Assembly (NCBI RefSeq): GCF_000429445.1
Contig: NZ_AUBW01000033.1
Location: 1 to 38,277, forward strand
Length of the DNA: 38,277 bases
Direction of reading: 5' to 3'
Source: Algoriphagus terrigena DSM 22685
GTDB taxonomy: Bacteria; Bacteroidota; Bacteroidia; Cytophagales; Cyclobacteriaceae
Shown here: positions 33,401 through 38,277 of the stretch, piece after piece
Numbering within the stretch: the first letter of the stretch is position 1
Layout of the letters: every line of letters begins with the position of its first letter
Notes under the pieces: model-generated
The model's database searches: none
What the model was told of the DNA's origin: nothing
The model's input: only the letters and a program-made list of their open reading frames with translations
Translations under genes and position numbers: made by a program

Positions 33401-36400
33401 CTATCTCCTCAAGATCACTTTATGATACTCAATATTATAGCCCCAGCTGATCTCCAGCGTGTAAATCCCGGCCGCTTTGTTTCTTAATACATCCGAGACT
33501 TGCTGACCCAAGATGGTACCTGCTTTTGATTCAACTACCTCAAACTGACCAGAGACGGAAATCACTCTGACCGTGACCGGTTCGTCATTGTATGACCCTG
33601 TATCCAGCATCTCCAGATTGATCGGATCGCCTGTAGTCGGATTAGGATAGACTCGCCAGTAGGTGGTTCCGACCACAGGTTCTACCTGAATGGCCCGGGT
33701 CACACTATAAGAAAATTTGCCATCGAAATCGACCTGTCTTAATCGGTAGAAGATGTTTCCCCCCGCCAGCGGCAAATTGATGTCTTGATAGGAATAATCG
33801 ACAGGCTGATCGGAATACCCAGCACCTGTTACTTGCCCGATGGTCTCCCAAGACTTCGTGTCGTTGACCGCGCGCTCGACTTCGAAATGGGAATTATCCC
33901 ATTCTTTAGCGGTGGACCATTTCAGATTTCCGGTTCTGTTTTGAGAATCATAGCTAGCGGTGAAATATCGGTATTCTACTCCTAGAATTTTATAGTTATA
34001 ATAAGTAACTATTACGATGCCATCTCCGCCTTTTCCGCCGCCATTGTAACCTGCTCCACCGCCCGAACCTGATTTATCTCTTCCTGCACCTCCAATTGCT
34101 ATAGGTTTGGAAAGGTTTCCGTCTCCACCGATTTTTACGCCAGCAGCAGATCCTCCTCTACCGACTTTCTCTGTTCCGTTAAAGTATTCACCGATTCCTC
34201 CACCTCCTGCTCCGTACGGTAACGAATATCCTCCGATGACAATTGCGATTCCATCTCCGCCTTTGCCTCCTTCACCTTGGCCGTTGCCAGCAGCCTTACC
34301 GCTTCCGCCTATGCCATCTGCATCTTGGATAATTCCGGATCCCCCACCGCCGGCAACAGAGTTTTGACTGTTACTAAACTCCCCTGCCCCTCCTTTATTG
34401 CCTAAATAGACCGTGACGTTTGTGCCCGAATGGGTATAAGGCAAGACTATTCCGCCAGTTCCAAATCCCCCTGCGCTTGCATCATTAGGTTTAGCGCCAC
34501 CACCGCCACCTGATGCACCGTCACCCCCAAGAAGGCTAGCAAAGGAACCACCGCCTCCGCCGCCAGGGACCAAGATGTTGATAGCATTGCCGTCCAGAGT
34601 ACCAGAGAAGGAAGAAAATCCACCATTGATTCCACGTTGATTAATGGCAGAAGCACCGTCTCCACCTTCTCCGACATTTATATTATAATTTGACCCTGCA
34701 GGCAAACCATATGGATTTGAAACATCGAAAGTTTGAGAAACCATTCCTCCTGCTCCTCCTCCGCCTGCTCCATAACCTGCGCCACCACCACCACCGGCTG
34801 CGCCAACATGGACAGTAAAGTCAGTGAGTCCCTGTGGAGCATTCCATTGAGTATCACAGATAAATTCGATAATGGTTGTACCGGATCGCGCTCCATCATC
34901 TATCACTTCAATGCAATCGGTTTTATCCGCATCAGGACATGAATAGGAGATAAGTACAAAGCCATCTGCTCCATCTCCTCCATTATTATTTTTGCCGGAG
35001 CCACCGCCTCCACCACCGACTCCTTTGCCAGAGCCGCCATTTGTTTGATTTCCGCCAGAGCCACCTGATCCGGGAGATCCACCCGCGTCACCGCCGTCAC
35101 CACCGAAATCGCTACTAACTGGCATCTTCCCGATACTTCCATTCTCTGTAATTCCTGTGCCTCCCAATCCGGGGATACCTCCTATTGCGCCTTTTCCTCC
35201 ACTGGCGTAAGCAGAAGTTGCGCTTGGATTATTTGAATCGAGCACAATATAACTGGCTCCCCCATCGGTAGAAGGGGTGCCTCCACTTGCCACTTTTCCT
35301 CCAACTCCACCTTTTCCTACAACAATGCCTATCGTTTGCCCTGGATTAACGTTAAAGGTCTTGGTGGAAAATCCACCACCGCCTCCACCGGATCCACCGT
35401 TCTTGGCGGCTCCTCCGCCTCCTCCGCCCCATACTTGTACGGTAATTTCTGTAATGCCAGCTGGCACATAGAAAGTGCTGCTTGCGGTAAAAGTGGCACC
35501 ACAAACACTAAAGAAGGTGTTATTGTCCGCTGACGTAGTGTCCAAATCTACCGTACAAGCATCTGTGTCTTTTTTGATAGACTCAATGATCAATTCATAG
35601 ACCTTGACGCTAGGGTTATTTAATGCCCCTGTTCGGAAAGTGCCTTTTCCGTTTCTAATTTGAACTGTAGCTGGAATGCCGGTCTGGGTACCACCAAGAT
35701 CATCATTCAGCAGGTAAGTGATTTCATACAGGCCATCCACCAATATAGTTGGGTCACCACTTATGGTGACTGAAGCTTGCCCGCCTACCGAAGAAGCAGA
35801 GACTGAGGTCACGGAGGTAAGCAAATAGTTCGGGGTAACATCTATAGTGCCTGTTGCCGTTAACCCGTTGATGCAATTGCCTATCAGAGGAATGCTGTAG
35901 GTATAAAGTTGGGTGGTGGCTCCACTGACACTCCCGGAAAACTCGATATTGCCAGTAAGCGAGTTGAAAACCGCTGTTACTCCCGCAGGCAATCCTGTTG
36001 GTACCCCGATTCCAGTAACGCCAGCGGTTGACTGAGTAAATTGAATCAGTGTTGGATTGCTGATACAGACGCTCGGAAAGGGAATGGAAGGAGTGCCGAC
36101 AACGGCAAATGGCTCCACTTCTGTGGTTGAGCTTGCGGTAGTCGTAGCCACACATCCTGTGGTTGGTTCTGAATAACTCACCGTGACATTCTTCGTACCA
36201 GGAGTAAGCCATTGGATAGTAGCGGTCGGACTAGTGCTTCCAAAGCCACCAGCACTGATAGTGTAGTCTACTCCAAGCGTACCCGGGATATTCCAGATAT
36301 AATTGGATTTCCCGGCTTGGGTTGCATAGGTCACCCCTTGCTGAACGCAGACTAATGGGCTGGGGGATGTGATGAATGTGGGAATGGGCAGCGGATTTAC

Positions 36401-38277
36401 CGTAAGAGAACTAGCGGCTGGAGTTGTGGCTGTACATCCATTCGAATTGGTGTAAGAAACGGATACATTCTTAGTTCCGGAAGTCACCCACGTAAGGGTT
36501 ACTGTAGGATCTGAAGTGCCAATTCCACCGGATGTAATCGTATAGTCTGTGCCAGACGTTCCCGGAATCGACCAGGCATAATTTGACTCTCCAGCGCCAG
36601 ATTGGGTAGTGTAGGTCACCGAAGAGCCTGCACAAACCGGTGCTGCTGGAGCAGTAGTAAATGTAGGAGCAGGTAACGCATTTACAACTAGCGAATTGGT
36701 GGCTGGTGTGGTAGCGGTACAATTATTGGGATCGGTGTAGAGTATGGATATATTTTTTGTGCCGGCCCCCAACCAAGTAAGCGTTACAGTATTGTTTGTA
36801 GCCCCAAGGCCTCCTGATGTGATAGTATAATCTGTCCCTGCGGTGCCGAACCCAGACCAAACATAATTTGATTGGCCGGGTTGAGTAGTATAGGTGACCG
36901 AAGCCCCAACGCAAACAGCCGCTGTCGGCGGAGCAACAAACGTAGGAGTCGGAAGTGGATTGACTGCAAAGGCGCCTGAGACAGACGAAACGTCATCTGT
37001 GCCACAATCGCTTTGTACCACTACATAGTAGTAAGTAGTGGTTCCTGGCGCCGTCGCCGGTGGAGAATAACTTGAAGCGTTTGCCCCAGAGATACTAGTC
37101 CCCCCTGAATTACTGTTAGTAGAATTGCTATACCATTGGTAGGTAACAGTGCCAGTTCCAATAGCGGATATGGAAATGTCGGTGAATGGAACCCCATCGC
37201 AAACTAATTGACCGTTGAGTGATTCACTGGTAATCTCTGTTAGGGGGGTCACTGTAAATGCTCCGGATACATTAGTAGGAACTGTGCCGCAATCACTTGA
37301 TGCGGTTGCATAGTAATAAAGTGTTCCTACAGCGATATTTGGAGGGGTAAAATTAGGATCTGTAGCTCCTAAAATTTTGACTCCTCCTGTATTGGATGCT
37401 GAAGCATTACTATACCATTGATAGGTAACCGTTCCAGCACCAGAGGCAGAGGCACTTATTTCAGTGAAAGCAAGGCCGTTTACGCAGGTTGTTTGGTCAC
37501 CGATTGATGGACTTGTGATGATTTGTGTAATTGAAGGAAAAACCTCATAAGAGCCTGTTGGGTTAGAGATAGCAGTCCCGCAATTTCCCGTGACTTCTAC
37601 ATAATAATACGATGTTCCTTCGGGTGTGGAAGGAGGAATGAAAGTAGCAGAGGTTGCACCCGAAACAGGAGTGCCTCCTGAATTTGAATTGGCAATATTC
37701 CTGAACCATTGATAGGTAAGTGTTCCTCCTCCTGTCGCAGATACAGAAATCTGACTAAAACCATCTCCAAAACAGGCTTCATAGTTATTTGGGTCAGGGG
37801 GAGTGGAGATTGCAGTTATTGGGTCTACGGTAACGGTAATTGTAAATGGAGTACCAATACATGTTCCTGATAGAGGAGTTACGGTATATGTTGCAGTTTG
37901 GGAAGAATTAGTTGAGTTGGTTAATATTCCGGAAATGTTACTTGCTCCAGTTCCGGCAGCGCCACCGGTTATACCCCCAGTCACCGCCGGGGCGGACCAT
38001 GCATAGGTTGTGCCCGCTGGAATAACGCCATTGGTACCGTTGGCCGGAGTAAGGGAAAATGAATCTCCGCTACAAACGGTGGTGGCCATGTTGGTAACGG
38101 CGGGTTTAGGACTGACCGTTACGGTCACGGTGAAAGTTGAGCCCGGACAGGAGCCGGAAGTAGGGGTAACGGTATAGGTAGCGGTCTGTGGGGTGTTGGA
38201 GGGGTTGGCCAAAGTCCCTGAAATGTTACTTGCTCCAGTTCCGGCAGCGCCACCGGTTATACCCCCAGTCACCGCCG
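33401..38277 (-). CDS. Very large T9SS surface protein with PKD/Ig-like repeats and Gly-rich domains (5' end outside window)
   Basis: At least 1624 residues; the frame is open through the right edge, so the start is not present and the first Met in the window is not the start. Reading N to C: 96-residue PKD-like repeats (CSGDSFSLTPANGTNGVIPA, then TYTVTPLSGTC); three Ig-like repeats of about 85 residues with YQWYSN and TYYYVV strands; three PKD-like repeats with VCVGASVTYTT and TNSNGCTATTPA-type ends; a further beta-rich region. Two Gly-rich domains (FYVPAGITEITVQVWGGGG and APQGLTDFTVHVGAAGGGG) follow, then the shared module (LKWSTAKEWDNSHFEVERAV, WRVYPNPTTGD) and a T9SS type A tail ending EYHKVILRR. 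It is likely an adhesin-like or matrix surface protein. A terminator follows at 33340-33378. Confidence 0.88.
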   Translation of the reverse strand, partial: AVTGGITGGAAGTGASNISGTLANPSNTPQTATYTVTPTSGSCPGSTFTVTVTVSPKPAVTNMATTVCSGDSFSLTPANGTNGVIPAGTTYAWSAPAVTGGITGGAAGTGASNISGILTNSTNSSQTATYTVTPLSGTCIGTPFTITVTVDPITAISTPPDPNNYEACFGDGFSQISVSATGGGTLTYQWFRNIANSNSGGTPVSGATSATFIPPSTPEGTSYYYVEVTGNCGTAISNPTGSYEVFPSITQIITSPSIGDQTTCVNGLAFTEISASASGAGTVTYQWYSNASASNTGGVKILGATDPNFTPPNIAVGTLYYYATASSDCGTVPTNVSGAFTVTPLTEITSESLNGQLVCDGVPFTDISISAIGTGTVTYQWYSNSTNSNSGGTSISGANASSYSPPATAPGTTTYYYVVVQSDCGTDDVSSVSGAFAVNPLPTPTFVAPPTAAVCVGASVTYTTQPGQSNYVWSGFGTAGTDYTITSGGLGATNNTVTLTWLGAGTKNISILYTDPNNCTATTPATNSLVVNALPAPTFTTAPAAPVCAGSSVTYTTQSGAGESNYAWSIPGTSGTDYTITSGGIGTSDPTVTLTWVTSGTKNVSVSYTNSNGCTATTPAASSLTVNPLPIPTFITSPSPLVCVQQGVTYATQAGKSNYIWNIPGTLGVDYTISAGGFGSTSPTATIQWLTPGTKNVTVSYSEPTTGCVATTTASSTTEVEPFAVVGTPSIPFPSVCISNPTLIQFTQSTAGVTGIGVPTGLPAGVTAVFNSLTGNIEFSGSVSGATTQLYTYSIPLIGNCINGLTATGTIDVTPNYLLTSVTSVSASSVGGQASVTISGDPTILVDGLYEITYLLNDDLGGTQTGIPATVQIRNGKGTFRTGALNNPSVKVYELIIESIKKDTDACTVDLDTTSADNNTFFSVCGATFTASSTFYVPAGITEITVQVWGGGGGGAAKNGGSGGGGGGFSTKTFNVNPGQTIGIVVGKGGVGGKVASGGTPSTDGGASYIVLDSNNPSATSAYASGGKGAIGGIPGLGGTGITENGSIGKMPVSSDFGGDGGDAGGSPGSGGSGGNQTNGGSGKGVGGGGGGSGKNNNGGDGADGFVLISYSCPDADKTDCIEVIDDGARSGTTIIEFICDTQWNAPQGLTDFTVHVGAAGGGGGAGYGAGGGGAGGMVSQTFDVSNPYGLPAGSNYNINVGEGGDGASAINQRGINGGFSSFSGTLDGNAINILVPGGGGGGSFASLLGGDGASGGGGGAKPNDASAGGFGTGGIVLPYTHSGTNVTVYLGNKGGAGEFSNSQNSVAGGGGSGIIQDADGIGGSGKAAGNGQGEGGKGGDGIAIVIGGYSLPYGAGGGGIGEYFNGTEKVGRGGSAAGVKIGGDGNLSKPIAIGGAGRDKSGSGGGAGYNGGGKGGDGIVIVTYYNYKILGVEYRYFTASYDSQNRTGNLKWSTAKEWDNSHFEVERAVNDTKSWETIGQVTGAGYSDQPVDYSYQDINLPLAGGNIFYRLRQVDFDGKFSYSVTRAIQVEPVVGTTYWRVYPNPTTGDPINLEMLDTGSYNDEPVTVRVISVSGQFEVVESKAGTILGQQVSDVLRNKAAGIYTLEISWGYNIEYHKVILRR
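37932..38277 (-). repeat. Direct repeat inside PKD-like domains
   Basis: The 58 bases at 37932-37989 recur identically at 38220-38277 (window edge), an offset of 288 bases or 96 codons. Both encode the segment VTGGITGGAAGTGASNIS. The rest of the unit is less similar, so either a recent conversion or strong DNA-level constraint is acting on this part. More copies may lie beyond the window. Confidence 0.85.

Overview
The window looks like the chromosome of a Bacteroidota bacterium, most likely a Cytophagales/Cyclobacteriaceae (Algoriphagus-like) species. This is inferred from three things. Several proteins carry type IX secretion system (T9SS) type A C-terminal sorting domains. Promoter candidates match TTTG-N19-TAnnTTTG rather than the sigma-70 consensus. 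The gene families (DUF4105, LVIVD repeats, Gly-rich surface proteins) are typical of the group. No species-level marker is present.

Layout. 1-344: the last codons of an upstream gene and two tandem terminators. 345-1409: a DUF481 outer-membrane protein. 1584-7907: a probable four-gene unit (alpha/beta hydrolase, RND adaptor, RND pump, TolC-type channel) closed by a terminator. 7999-9393: an MltF-type lytic transglycosylase. 9447-11256 (minus): a RidA-family protein behind a GntP-family permease. 11332-13647 (minus): a T9SS surface protein, divergent from a DUF4105 membrane protein (13678-14877). 14937-16979: uvrB, followed by a patch of short degenerate repeats. 17214-19839: an AlbA_2 protein, a PLP-dependent ACC-deaminase/D-cysteine-desulfhydrase-type enzyme (minus) and an RluD-type pseudouridine synthase.

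19840-20876 is the most unusual part. It holds two tRNA-like RNA genes (20114-20238 and 20665-20788). Their ends are identical and fold as a full cloverleaf with normal D- and T-loops, but each carries a giant variable arm of about 55 nt. The variable arms differ between the copies yet keep pairing, including one compensatory base-pair change. Each copy has its own intrinsic terminator, and the second is preceded by two further hairpins. I do not recognise this RNA as a standard tRNA. It is the best candidate here for something undescribed.

20877-25247 encodes a 1456-residue AsmA/TamB-like membrane-anchored protein. From 25322 to the end, everything is on the minus strand: an LVIVD-repeat lipoprotein, then three large T9SS cell-surface proteins built from beta-solenoid, Gly-rich and Ig/PKD-like modules with a common C-terminal module. 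Between the last two lies a frameshifted relic of another such C-terminus, which suggests the locus has grown and decayed by duplication. The last protein runs off the window.
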